Below the pieces are notes generated by a model that did not search any database, was not told the DNA's origin, and was given only the letters and a program-made list of their open reading frames with translations. Source: Ferrovibrio sp. (GTDB lineage: Bacteria > Pseudomonadota > Alphaproteobacteria > Ferrovibrionales > Ferrovibrionaceae). Taken from it: a stretch of 64,000 nt of DNA. This document shows positions 16,911 through 27,054 of this stretch, piece by piece. Where the stretch lies: positions 47,295-111,294 of the forward strand of contig NZ_JAHBYG010000007.1 in the NCBI RefSeq assembly GCF_019636075.1, given 5' to 3'. Made by a program: the position numbers and the translations under genes. How positions within the stretch are numbered: the first letter of the stretch is position 1; the number at the start of each line of letters is the position of its first letter.

Positions 16911-18176
16911 ATGTCGATGGACGGCAAGGCGCAGCATGGCGGGAATACGGGCCCGGATACGGGTGCCGCCGAAACGCTGAATGCCAATCCCAGTATCCGC
17001 GCTTTCCTGCAGGCCGCGGCTTTGCATGCCCGCTTCACCGCGAATCTGCCCAAGGCGCAGCGCATGATTCTGCGCTCCACCGATCTCAATGGGCTTTCGG
17101 CGCAGAATCTCGATCTGCGCGGCGCCGTGCTGGCCGGCAGCATGCTCACCAATGCCATGCTGCGCGGCTGCCGCTGCGATGCCGCCGATCTGTTCGGCAC
17201 CGATTTCCAGAACAGCGACCTAGCCGGCGTGAGCCTGGTGCGCGCCGATCTGCGCGGCGCCAACCTGATGAGCGTGAAACTCACCGATGCGGTGCTGCGC
17301 GATGCCGATCTGCGGCCGGGCCAGATCGTGCGCTGGAAGGATGGCCGCGAGCAGAACGAAGACCGCGTCACCAACCTGTCGAATGTGCAGATCGATCGCG
17401 CCGATTTCAGCGGCGCCGATCTGTCGCAGGCGAACATGAAGCTGTCTTCGGCGCGCGATGCCAAATTCACCCGTGCCAACCTGTTCGCGGTCAATCTCGC
17501 CGGGGCGGATCTGAGCGGCGCGGATTTCGCCGGCGCCAAGCTGCGCGAGGTTACGCTGACCGGCGCGGTGGTGGCGGGCGCCAATTTCGAGGGCTGCGAT
17601 CTCTCGGGCGCCAATCTGCGCAATGTCGATCTCAGCCAGGCGAATATTTTCGGCGCCAATCTCAACGGGGCGATCCGCCGCCGCACCAGCGCCTCGCTGC
17701 CGGAATGGCTGAAGCCGCTGATCGAGGCCCATAGCCTGTGGATCAACACTTCGGGCCAGAGCGGCCAGCGGCTGGATCTGGGCGGCCGCTCGCTGATCGG
17801 GCTGGATCTTGGTGCCGCCGACCTGCGGGCCGCCATGCTGCGCGCCGCCGATCTGCGCGATGCCATCCTGGCCGATGCCGACCTCACCCTGGCCGACCTG
17901 TCGGACGCCCAGATGATGAAGGCAATCCTGGATGGCGCAGTGGCCGATGGCGCCAATTTCAGCGGTGCCAATCTCAGCAACGCCAAGCTGCGCGGCACCA
18001 AGTTCGAGCCGGTGCCGCTGCGCGATCCCGCCGGCAAATCCACCGGCCGGTCCTGGCCGGCCAATCTGAGCAATGCCGACCTGAGCCGGGCCGATCTGCG
18101 CGGCAGCCGGCTGAGCCATGCCAAGCGTTCGGGCATCAAACTGGATGGCGCCAACACCGCCGGCTGTGATATTTGA
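16911..18176 (+). CDS. Pentapeptide-repeat protein
   Basis: 421 residues. After a ~50 residue N-terminal region there are two blocks of A(D/N)LxX repeats (about 55-255 and 290-415), e.g. LSGADFAGAKL and LRAADLRDAILADADLTLADL. They are separated by a linker containing RRRTSASLPEWLKPLIEAHSLWINTSG. Such repeats fold into a right-handed quadrilateral beta helix; some act as DNA mimics or membrane-associated scaffolds, but no function follows from the fold alone. The start may be 16911 or the ATG two codons on. It lies between the kinase pair and a response regulator, all on the same strand, which suggests but does not prove a role in that signalling path. The 261 bases before it hold no gene. Confidence 0.92.
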   Translation: MSMDGKAQHGGNTGPDTGAAETLNANPSIRAFLQAAALHARFTANLPKAQRMILRSTDLNGLSAQNLDLRGAVLAGSMLTNAMLRGCRCDAADLFGTDFQNSDLAGVSLVRADLRGANLMSVKLTDAVLRDADLRPGQIVRWKDGREQNEDRVTNLSNVQIDRADFSGADLSQANMKLSSARDAKFTRANLFAVNLAGADLSGADFAGAKLREVTLTGAVVAGANFEGCDLSGANLRNVDLSQANIFGANLNGAIRRRTSASLPEWLKPLIEAHSLWINTSGQSGQRLDLGGRSLIGLDLGAADLRAAMLRAADLRDAILADADLTLADLSDAQMMKAILDGAVADGANFSGANLSNAKLRGTKFEPVPLRDPAGKSTGRSWPANLSNADLSRADLRGSRLSHAKRSGIKLDGANTAGCDI

Positions 18177-18209
18177 CGGCAGATCGGCGGAAATGCGGGG
18201 GGGTTATCA

Positions 18210-19019
18210 GTGCACAGTCTCGATATTGCCGACGGTTTTTCCTATAGTGATGCCATGATCGCAAAAACCCAACCGCCAACCCAGCCCTCGGCCGAGCCGC
18301 GTATCCGCATCTGCGTGGTGGAGGATGAGCCTTCGCTGCGGGTGGATTTGGTCGATTATCTGGAGGCCCATAACTACGCTGCCTTCGGCTGCGCCAGCGC
18401 GGCTGAATTCCGCGCCAGCCTGGCCGAACAGGGCACCCCGGATATCGTGCTGCTGGATGTGAACCTGCCCGATGGCAATGGCTTCGACCTGGCCCGCGAT
18501 CTGCGCGCGCGCTCCACCTGCGGCATTGTGATGCTGACCATGCGTTCGGCCGCCGACGACCGGGTGGAAGGCCTGGAAAGCGGCGCCGATGCCTATCTGG
18601 TGAAGCATGCCTCGCTGCGCGAAATCGATGCCACGCTGCGCTCGGTGCAGCGCCGGCTGGAAAGCACCCGCCCAGCCGCTGTCGCCGAACCGGCCGCCGA
18701 TACCTGGCAGTTCCAGCCGGTGCTGTGGCAATTGCTCACCCCGGGCGGTGCCGTCGTGAAGCTGACCGGCAGCGAAGTGGCCTTCCTCACCGCGCTGATC
18801 GAACGCGCCGGCAAGCCCTGCCCGCGCGACGAAATCGTGCGCATGCTGGCCCGTCCCAGCCTGCGGATCGAAGACCGCTCGATCGACGCCCTGGTGCGCC
18901 GCCTGCGCCGCAAGATCGCCGAAGTGGCCGGCGGCGATGTGCCGATCAAGATGGTGTATGGCGTGGGCTACAGCTTCGCCGCCCCGGTGCGCAGCGTGGA
19001 AACCCCGCCGCAGGGGTGA
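18210..19019 (+). CDS. OmpR-family response regulator
   Basis: Up to 269 residues from a GTG at 18210 preceded by a G-run; an ATG at 18255 is the alternative and has no ribosome site. The receiver domain has the acidic pair in VVEDEPSLR, the phospho-Asp in IVLLDVNLPDGNG, Thr in VMLTMRSAADD and Lys in AYLVKHAS. The C-terminal winged helix is of OmpR type (LTGSEVAFLTALIERAGKPCPRDEIVRML, RSIDALVRRLRRKI, IKMVYGVGYSF). It is the only response regulator in the window and lies on the same strand as the split kinase pair, so it is their most likely partner. Confidence 0.92.
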   Translation: MHSLDIADGFSYSDAMIAKTQPPTQPSAEPRIRICVVEDEPSLRVDLVDYLEAHNYAAFGCASAAEFRASLAEQGTPDIVLLDVNLPDGNGFDLARDLRARSTCGIVMLTMRSAADDRVEGLESGADAYLVKHASLREIDATLRSVQRRLESTRPAAVAEPAADTWQFQPVLWQLLTPGGAVVKLTGSEVAFLTALIERAGKPCPRDEIVRMLARPSLRIEDRSIDALVRRLRRKIAEVAGGDVPIKMVYGVGYSFAAPVRSVETPPQG

Positions 19020-19053
19020 CGGCTTGCGCGGCTTTCGCTAAGGCCATATCGCG

Positions 19054-21000
<1,947 letters not shown>

Positions 21001-21031
21001 GCCTGTTCCCCCGGAGAATGGCCTCACAATC

Positions 21032-21084
21032 TACGAAACATCGTAATCGCAATTACGAAACTTCGTAAAGTACGAAATTTCGTA
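21032..21084. promoter_or_regulatory. Three palindromic activator sites (UAS) upstream of cynA
   Basis: TACGAAACATCGTA (21032-21045), TACGAAACTTCGTA (21054-21067) and TACGAAATTTCGTA (21071-21084) share the palindromic core TACGAAAYWTCGTA. They sit 69-121 bases upstream of the sigma54 promoter and just before the cynF start, the usual distance for enhancer sites of a Fis-type activator. They could also serve cynF autoregulation. Confidence 0.9.
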
Positions 21085-21152
21085 ATACGTGTTTTCCCGC
21101 ATGTTTCCGGCAAATCGCCGGCCTGCCGCGATAAACGCGCCAGAGCATGGGC

Positions 21153-21168
21153 TGGCACGATGCTTGCT
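21153..21168 (+). promoter_or_regulatory. Sigma54 (-24/-12) promoter of the cyn operon
   Basis: TGGCACG-N4-TTGCT matches the RpoN consensus exactly, with GG and GC dinucleotides ten bases apart. It lies 57 bases before the cynA ATG. With the upstream palindromes and the divergent sigma54 activator this is a complete RpoN-dependent control unit. Confidence 0.95.
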
Positions 21169-21224
21169 GAATGTCATGCAGAACCGGAGAGACGTCTTCG
21201 GGCCAAAAACAAGGAGGCAGCTGC

Positions 21225-22613
21225 ATGTCGTTGTTCCAGGATCCCTTCGACGCCAAGTCCGAATTGGCGGCCTGCCCCTGCGGCAAGCACCATTCGCTGT
21301 CCGAACATGATGCCGCGGTGGCGGCCTGGCAGCATGAAGCCCAACTGCGCACCGCCGCCGACGAGGAAAAGCGCCTCACCAATGCGGTGGACCAGGCCGT
21401 GGTGCGCGCCTTGCTGCCCAACGATGCCACCCGCCGCCGCGTGTTGCATGCCATCGGCGCCGGCACCCTGCTGGCCGCCATCGAACAATTCTTCCCGCTG
21501 GGCCATGCCCGCGAGGCTTTCGCGCAATCGGGCAAAATCGAAAAGACCGATCTCAAGGTCGGCTTCATCCCGATCACCTGCGCCACGCCGATCATCATGG
21601 CGCATCCCATGGGCTTCTATTCCAAGCATAGTCTGAATGTGGAAGTGATCAAGACCGCCGGCTGGGCGGTGGTGCGCGACAAGGCGCTGAACAAGGAATA
21701 CGACGCCGCGCATATGCTGTCGCCGATGCCGCTGGCGATCACCACCGGCACCGGCTCGAACCCGATCCCCTACACCATGCCGGCGGTGGAGAATATCAAC
21801 GGCCAGGCCATCACCCTGGCGATGAAGCATAAGGACAAGCGTGATCCGAAATCCTGGAAGGGTTTCAAATTCGCCGTGCCGTTCGATTATTCGATGCATA
21901 ATTATCTGCTGCGCTATTACCTGGCGGAGCATGGCATCGACCCCGATACCGATGTGCAGATCCGTTCGGTGCCGCCGCCGGAAATGGTGGCCAATCTGCG
22001 CGCCGACAATATCGACGGCTTCCTGGCGCCCGATCCGGTGAATCAGCGCGCGGTGTATGACGGCGTGGGCTTCATTCATATCCTGTCGAAGGAAATCTGG
22101 GATGGCCATCCCTGCTGCGCTTTCGCTGCCAGCCAGGAATTCGTCACCACCATGCCGAATACCTATCAGGCCTTGCTGAAGGCGATCATCGAAGCCACGG
22201 CTTACGCGACCAAGCCGGAGAATCGCAAGCAGATCGCCGAAGCCATCGCGCCGGCCAATTATCTCAACCAGCCGGTGACGGTGGTGGAACAGGTGCTGAC
22301 CGGCACATTCGCCGATGGTTTGGGCAAGGTGCAGAAGGTGCCCGACCGCATCGACTTCGCACCTTTCCCCTGGCACAGCTTCGCGGTCTGGATCCTCACC
22401 CAGATGAAGCGTTGGGGCCAGCTCAAGGGCGATGTGGATTACAAGAAGGTGGCCGAGCAGGTCTTCCTTGCCACCGATGCCGCCAAGCTGATGAAGGAAG
22501 TCGGGCTTGCCCCGCCCACCAGCACCTATTCATCGTTCAAGGTGATGGGCAAAACCTTCGATCCCGCCAAGCCGAAGGAATATATCGACTCCTTCGCCAT
22601 CAAGCGGATCTGA
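21225..22613 (+). CDS. cynA: Cyanate (nitrate/cyanate-type) ABC transporter, substrate-binding protein
   Basis: 462 residues from an ATG with AAGGAGG seven bases upstream. It belongs to the NrtA/CynA family of periplasmic binding proteins (DLKVGFIPITCATPIIMAHPMGFY..., IPYTMPAVENINGQAITLAMKH, FDYSMHNYLLRYYLAEHG, GFLAPDPVNQRAVYDGVGFIH). A long N-terminal extension of about 68 residues carries ACPCGKHHS (16-24) before a twin-arginine signal TRRRVLHAIGAG (69-80), implying Tat export. Cyanate rather than nitrate is inferred from the cyanase gene at the end of the operon. It is the first gene after the sigma54 promoter. Confidence 0.9.
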   Translation: MSLFQDPFDAKSELAACPCGKHHSLSEHDAAVAAWQHEAQLRTAADEEKRLTNAVDQAVVRALLPNDATRRRVLHAIGAGTLLAAIEQFFPLGHAREAFAQSGKIEKTDLKVGFIPITCATPIIMAHPMGFYSKHSLNVEVIKTAGWAVVRDKALNKEYDAAHMLSPMPLAITTGTGSNPIPYTMPAVENINGQAITLAMKHKDKRDPKSWKGFKFAVPFDYSMHNYLLRYYLAEHGIDPDTDVQIRSVPPPEMVANLRADNIDGFLAPDPVNQRAVYDGVGFIHILSKEIWDGHPCCAFAASQEFVTTMPNTYQALLKAIIEATAYATKPENRKQIAEAIAPANYLNQPVTVVEQVLTGTFADGLGKVQKVPDRIDFAPFPWHSFAVWILTQMKRWGQLKGDVDYKKVAEQVFLATDAAKLMKEVGLAPPTSTYSSFKVMGKTFDPAKPKEYIDSFAIKRI

Positions 22614-22625
22614 GGCACGCCCAGC

Positions 22626-23465
22626 ATGAAGATGTCCTTCCGCCTCCGCGCCGCGGTTCTGTCCGTTGCCCTGCTGGTTGCCATGTTGGCGACCTGGCAG
22701 GTGGCCACAATGGGCAGCGGCACGGCGGCGGATATGGATCCCGAATATGCCAAGCTGATGGGCCTCACGGCTACGCAAGGCAAATCCGCCATGCCGGGCC
22801 CATTGGATGTGGGCAAGATTCTGTGGAAGCACCTGGCCGATCCTTTTTATGTGAAAGGCCCGAACGATCAGGGCATCGGCATTCAGCTTGCCTATTCCAT
22901 CGGCCGCGTGGCGCTGGGTTTTTTCCTGGCGGTGATCGTGGCGGTGCCGCTGGGATTCCTGATCGGCCTGTCGCCGTTATTCCGCCAGGCGCTGGACCCG
23001 TTCATCCAGGTGATGCGTCCGGTCTCGCCTTTAGCCTGGATGCCGCTGGCGCTTTACACCATCAAGGATAGCGGCATCTCCTCGATCTTCGTGATTTTCA
23101 TCTGCTCGGTCTGGCCGATGCTCACCAACACCGCGTTTGCGGTGGCCAATGTGCGCAAGGAATGGCTCAACGTGGCGCGCACCCTGGAAGTGAGCACGCT
23201 GCGGCGCATCTTCCGCGTGATCCTGCCGGCAGCGGCGCCCACCATCCTCACCGGTATGCGCATCTCGATCTCGATTGCCTGGCTGGTGATCGTGGCGGCC
23301 GAAATGCTCGTGGGCGGCACCGGCATCGGCTATTTCGTCTGGAACGAGTGGAACAATCTTTCGATTGCCAATGTGATCAACGCCATCCTGTTCATCGGCG
23401 TGATCGGCATGGCGCTGGATCAATTGCTCGGCTGGGTTACCCGGCTGGTCACCTATCCGGAATAG
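22626..23465 (+). CDS. cynB: Cyanate ABC transporter permease
   Basis: 279 residues with six or so membrane segments. The binding-protein-dependent permease (BPD_transp_1) motif is visible near the coupling loop: NVRKEWLNVARTLEVSTLRRIFRVILPAAAPTILTGMRISISIAW. It is of the NrtB/CynB/SsuC type. It lies 12 bases after cynA and six bases before the ATPase gene, clearly in the operon. A soluble-looking loop (residues 30-80) between helix 1 and 2 is typical for the family. Confidence 0.93.
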   Translation: MKMSFRLRAAVLSVALLVAMLATWQVATMGSGTAADMDPEYAKLMGLTATQGKSAMPGPLDVGKILWKHLADPFYVKGPNDQGIGIQLAYSIGRVALGFFLAVIVAVPLGFLIGLSPLFRQALDPFIQVMRPVSPLAWMPLALYTIKDSGISSIFVIFICSVWPMLTNTAFAVANVRKEWLNVARTLEVSTLRRIFRVILPAAAPTILTGMRISISIAWLVIVAAEMLVGGTGIGYFVWNEWNNLSIANVINAILFIGVIGMALDQLLGWVTRLVTYPE

Positions 23466-23471
23466 GCCGCC

Positions 23472-24341
23472 ATGACCCAGCCTTTCATCGCCATGCAGGA
23501 TCTGGCCCGGCGCTTTCCCGCGCCGGATGGCGGCAGCACAACGGTATTCGAGCAATTCTGGCTCGGCATCGAGCGTGGCGAATTCGTCTGCATCATCGGC
23601 CATTCCGGCTGCGGCAAAACCACCGTGCTGAATATCCTGGCCGGGCTGGATCAATCATCGGCCGGCGCCATCCTGATGGAAGGCAAGCCGGTGGATGGCC
23701 CCAGCCTGGATCGTGCCGTGGTGTTTCAAAGCCATGCCTTGATGCCCTGGATGAGCGTGGAGGAGAATGTCGCCTTCGCGGTCTCGTCGCGCTGGCCCAA
23801 GCTGAAGCATGCCGAGGCGCTCAAGCATGCGCATAAATACATTGCCATGGTGGGCTTGGCCGGTGCGGAAAAGAAAAAGCCGGCGCAGCTATCGGGCGGC
23901 ATGAAGCAGCGCGTGGGCATCGCGCGCGCGCTCAGCATCGAGCCGAAGATGCTGCTGATGGATGAGCCCTTCTCGGCCTTGGATGCACTCACCCGTGGGA
24001 CATTGCAAGACGAAGTGCTGCGCATCCGCGCCGGCAGCGACCTCACGGTGTTCATGATCACCCATGATGTGGATGAAGCGATCCTGCTGGCAGACCGCAT
24101 CGTGCTGATGACCAACGGACCGAATGCGCGGGTGGCGGAAGTGCTGGTCAATACGCTGCCGAAGGATCGCCAGCGCGAAACCCTGCACGAGCAGCCGGAC
24201 TATTATCCGATCCGCAACCATCTGCTGGATTTCCTGGTGCGGCGCTCGAAGAATTTCGTGCCGCCTGCCGGTTACGATCCGCGCAAGCCGCCGCATGTTA
24301 CGGCTGGCAAAGCGGGCGGTATCGTTGATGCCGCAGATTGA
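23472..24341 (+). CDS. cynD: Cyanate ABC transporter ATPase
   Basis: 289 residues. It has Walker A GHSGCGKTT, the Q loop VVFQSHALMPWMSVEENV, signature LSGGMKQRVGIARAL, Walker B MLLMDEPFSALD and the switch His in ITHDVDEA. It matches the NrtD/SsuB type. The C-terminal extension (YPIRNHLLDFLVRRSKNF) is typical of NrtD/CynD. It powers uptake by CynA and CynB at the inner membrane. Cyanase follows 27 bases later. Confidence 0.93.
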   Translation: MTQPFIAMQDLARRFPAPDGGSTTVFEQFWLGIERGEFVCIIGHSGCGKTTVLNILAGLDQSSAGAILMEGKPVDGPSLDRAVVFQSHALMPWMSVEENVAFAVSSRWPKLKHAEALKHAHKYIAMVGLAGAEKKKPAQLSGGMKQRVGIARALSIEPKMLLMDEPFSALDALTRGTLQDEVLRIRAGSDLTVFMITHDVDEAILLADRIVLMTNGPNARVAEVLVNTLPKDRQRETLHEQPDYYPIRNHLLDFLVRRSKNFVPPAGYDPRKPPHVTAGKAGGIVDAAD

Positions 24342-24368
24342 TTAAGTGTCGTCCACGGAGAGAACGCC

Positions 24369-24818
24369 ATGAAGCGCAGTGAAGTGACCGAAAAGATCCT
24401 CGATGCCAAGCGCCTGAAGGGCCTGAGCTGGAAGGAGATCGCCAAGAAGATCGATCCGAAGCAATCGGAAATCTTCCTCACCGCCGGCCTGCTCGGCCAG
24501 ATGAAACTGACCCCGGATCAGGCCAAGAAAACCGCCAAGCTGTTCGGCCTTGGCAAGCTGGAAGAGATTCTGCTCACCGAAGCGCCCTATCGCGGCTCGC
24601 TGCCGCCGGGCCCGCCCACCGATCCGCTGATCTACCGCTTCTACGAATTGGTGCAGGTTTACGGCACCACCTGGAAGGAATTGATCCAGGAAGAATTCGG
24701 CGACGGCATCATGTCTGCCATCGATTTCAACATGACGATGGATCGTCAGCCCGATCCCAAGGGCGACCGCGTGAAGATCGTGATGACCGGCAAATTCCTC
24801 GATTACAAACGGTATTGA
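24369..24818 (+). CDS. cynS: Cyanate hydratase (cyanase)
   Basis: 149 residues, full length. An N-terminal helical domain (SEVTEKILDAKRLKGLSWKEIAKKI) precedes the cyanase domain. Catalytic residues are visible as Arg and Glu in PLIYRFYELVQVYG and Ser in GDGIMSAIDF. Cyanase converts cyanate and bicarbonate to ammonia and CO2, so the operon turns cyanate into a nitrogen source and removes a toxic compound. AGAACG-type spacing shows a weak ribosome site (GGAGAGAACGCC) before the ATG. Last gene of the operon. Confidence 0.97.
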   Translation: MKRSEVTEKILDAKRLKGLSWKEIAKKIDPKQSEIFLTAGLLGQMKLTPDQAKKTAKLFGLGKLEEILLTEAPYRGSLPPGPPTDPLIYRFYELVQVYGTTWKELIQEEFGDGIMSAIDFNMTMDRQPDPKGDRVKIVMTGKFLDYKRY

Positions 24819-24850
24819 TTCGAAGGCAAGATCGTCGTCGTTCCGCTATT

Positions 24851-24883
24851 CGTCATGCCCGTAAAACAAGTGCGGGCATGACG
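24851..24883. repeat. Palindromic intergenic repeat after cynS
   Basis: CGTCATGCCCG and CGGGCATGACG form 11-base arms around an 11-base loop. The arms resemble the 23 bp palindromes at 6581 and 52548. It lies between convergent cynS and the HutD gene and may also act as a transcription stop. Confidence 0.85.
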
Positions 24884-24903
24884 GGTTGTGGACGTGACGA
24901 TGG

Positions 24904-25410
24904 TCAGGTTGCCGTAAACCGCACGCGCAGCAGGCGGGCGGCATCCAGGCGCAGCAATACGTGGCTGTCGTCCAGCAGGGCATCGCCGGAATCCGGCGGT
25001 GCGTCGCTGTCGGGCGCCACCACCGATACATCGCAGGCCAGGCCGCAATCGCGGCGCAGCATCACGTTGATCACCGTACTGGCGCCGGCCGCGAGTTTGA
25101 AATCCAGCAATCGCCCGCCATCGAAATGCAATGGCAGGAAAGGCCGGCGCAGCATCACGGTTTCGCCGTCGTCATGGAAACGCAGCGCGCCGCCTTCGCC
25201 TTGAATCAAGGTGATCCAGCGATCATAGCCGGCGAAGACCGAGAATTCGGAATCGCGCACGATGGCGGCGCGGCTCACCCGCCAGTGGAAGGCATCGTCG
25301 GCTGTATCCTGCGGTTGGCTGGCGATATCCCAGGTCACGCCCAGGCCGTTGCGCCAGGGCCGCGCACGCTGTTCGGCCTGCCGCAATAGCTTCATGCCGG
25401 GCAGCTTCAT
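24904..25410 (-). CDS. HutD/Ves family cupin protein
   Basis: 168 residues from an ATG overlapping the stop of the heparinase-like gene (ATGA). It has the HutD/Ves pattern: RPWRNGLGVTWDIA, FHWRVSRAAIVRDSEFSVFAGYDRWITLIQGEG, DFKLAAGASTVINVMLRR. The family is a double-stranded beta helix found beside histidine-utilisation genes or alone; its biochemical role is unsettled. Here no hut genes are near. The overlap with the heparinase gene shows coupled translation, but a shared pathway is not evident. Confidence 0.85.
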   Translation of the reverse strand: MKLPGMKLLRQAEQRARPWRNGLGVTWDIASQPQDTADDAFHWRVSRAAIVRDSEFSVFAGYDRWITLIQGEGGALRFHDDGETVMLRRPFLPLHFDGGRLLDFKLAAGASTVINVMLRRDCGLACDVSVVAPDSDAPPDSGDALLDDSHVLLRLDAARLLRVRFTAT

Positions 25411-27044
25411 GCCGCCACGCGGGTGAGCGCCCATTTCAGCACCAGCGGTTCGCCGGCCACCGAGCCTGCCATCACGATCTGCTGGCTGCGGCGCTGTTCA
25501 CCGTTCTGGCCGAAATACACACCATGCTCCAGCCGCACCACGCCGCCCTGGCCGCGCCAGCGCCAGCCCTGGCCGGATGCGGATTTCAGCAGCACGGTAT
25601 CGCCATTGCCCAGCGCCGAGGCCTGCACGCCGGGATGCAGATGAAAGCGCAGGGCCACGCCGAACGGGCGTTCACTGCTGCCGCCATCCACGCTGTCTTC
25701 GCCGCGCAGATCGTCGCCACTGGCATTCAGATACAGCCGCCGGCGATGCAATGCACCAAAGCCCGGGCGCCAGCCATCATGTTCGGCTTCCAGCCAGGTA
25801 TGGCCATCCTGTTCGTTGCGTTCCACCTTCACAGTGAAATTCGCCGCCGGCACCGCCTGGTCGATACACAGCGTGCTATGGGCGGCCGGTCCGGCCAGGG
25901 CGCGCAGCCAATCGCCGCCGGCGCGGCGGGTATCGCCGCAATTCACCAGCAGGCGATCCTTGCCCCAGGAGAATTCCATCGCCAGCGGTGCGGCATGGGG
26001 CCGGCTGCCGGGTTCGTTCAAAGGCGGTGCGCCGCTATCCAGCAGCAGCAAGGCGCGTTTGGCGGTGAGGCGTTCGAAACCCGATGCGGCGGCGCTGGCC
26101 GGCGGCTTGCCATGTTTGCCCTGCAATTGCGCTTCCGACAGTGCCAGCGCACGATCCACCGCGCCATGGGGTTCTTCCTCGGCGCCATGGAACAGCGCCA
26201 ATCCGCCATCGCCGTGGCGGAAGAAGCGCAGCATGGGTGCCATGCGGTCCTGCAAGGCCAGCAAGGGCCCTGAGGTTTCCGCCTGCAGCAGCGCCAGATA
26301 TTGATGCAGGCCCACGATATCGCGGAATTGCCGCAGCAGCCGGCTGGGATTGCGGCCGCGCGGCCCGCCATCGCCGCGCAACTGCGCCTGCCAGGCTTCG
26401 ATCAGCAGCGGAAATGCGGGTTCGCCCCAGGCTTTCCAGCCTTCAGGCAGGCTGGCGGCGGCATGCACCAGGCCCAGCAAGGCCTCGCTGCGCGCCAGCG
26501 GATCGCGTTCCAGCTTGGCCACGCGGCCCAGATGGGTGGTTTGCCGCGCCACGCTCAGCAGCAGGTCGTGGCCGAAATGCGCATCGGCGCCATCCAGCAG
26601 GAAATGCCCGTTGCGCAGCCAGCTGACCAGCCGGCGACCCAGCACCGGCGCCGCCCAGGCGCGGGCATCCCAGTGATGATGATGCTTGATCCAGCTATGC
26701 ACCAGGCTGCGGCTCATCCGCCGCGCCATGTCGCCGCCCTGGGCGAAAAAATCATCCAGCCAGGTGAAGCCATGCAGATTGGCGGCCCAGCTTTCCGCGC
26801 TTTCGGCATCGGCATCCAGCCGTTCGATGCCGATATCCCAGGGGGCTGCATGGGGCGACACGATTTCCAGCCCGGCGAAATCGAAGCGGCCCTGAAACAG
26901 CTTGTCGGCGCGCGCCGGCTGGCCCGGCCAGGGATTGTCGGGCAGATGCGGAAATTCCAGCGGCGCCTGGCGCGGCAGCAGCGCGCCATAGAGCGGCGAG
27001 CCGAATAACAGCTTGTGCAGGCGATATGCCAGGCCGTCGGGCAA
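25407..27044 (-). CDS. Heparinase II/III family protein
   Basis: 545 residues. A helical N-terminal toroid (WLDDFFAQGGDMARRMSRSLVHSWIKHHHHWDARAW, RLVSWLRNGHFLL) is followed by the beta-sandwich heparinase II/III domain (MEFSWGKDRLLVNCGDTRRAGGDW, AHSTLCIDQ, HDGWRPGFGALHRRRLYLNASGDDLRGEDSV, FHLHPGVQ). The family includes polysaccharide lyases, but alphaproteobacterial members downstream of rpe are conserved housekeeping-like genes of unknown substrate. The best start is a TTG at 27044, 10 bases after the rpe stop, with GAGGG upstream; no ATG exists near the N-terminus. Confidence 0.85.
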   Translation of the reverse strand: MPDGLAYRLHKLLFGSPLYGALLPRQAPLEFPHLPDNPWPGQPARADKLFQGRFDFAGLEIVSPHAAPWDIGIERLDADAESAESWAANLHGFTWLDDFFAQGGDMARRMSRSLVHSWIKHHHHWDARAWAAPVLGRRLVSWLRNGHFLLDGADAHFGHDLLLSVARQTTHLGRVAKLERDPLARSEALLGLVHAAASLPEGWKAWGEPAFPLLIEAWQAQLRGDGGPRGRNPSRLLRQFRDIVGLHQYLALLQAETSGPLLALQDRMAPMLRFFRHGDGGLALFHGAEEEPHGAVDRALALSEAQLQGKHGKPPASAAASGFERLTAKRALLLLDSGAPPLNEPGSRPHAAPLAMEFSWGKDRLLVNCGDTRRAGGDWLRALAGPAAHSTLCIDQAVPAANFTVKVERNEQDGHTWLEAEHDGWRPGFGALHRRRLYLNASGDDLRGEDSVDGGSSERPFGVALRFHLHPGVQASALGNGDTVLLKSASGQGWRWRGQGGVVRLEHGVYFGQNGEQRRSQQIVMAGSVAGEPLVLKWALTRVAA

Positions 27045-27054
27045 GGCCTTACCC

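Noticed and set aside
17220..18119. Repetitive antisense frame of 299 codons with regular IGxAQIG words
   Set aside because: It is the reverse complement of the pentapeptide repeats; the periodicity comes from the sense gene.
24904..27044. Heparinase-like plus HutD as a polysaccharide-degradation unit
   Set aside because: Heparinase II/III proteins after rpe are common in alphaproteobacteria without polysaccharide genes; no transporter or sulfatase is nearby.
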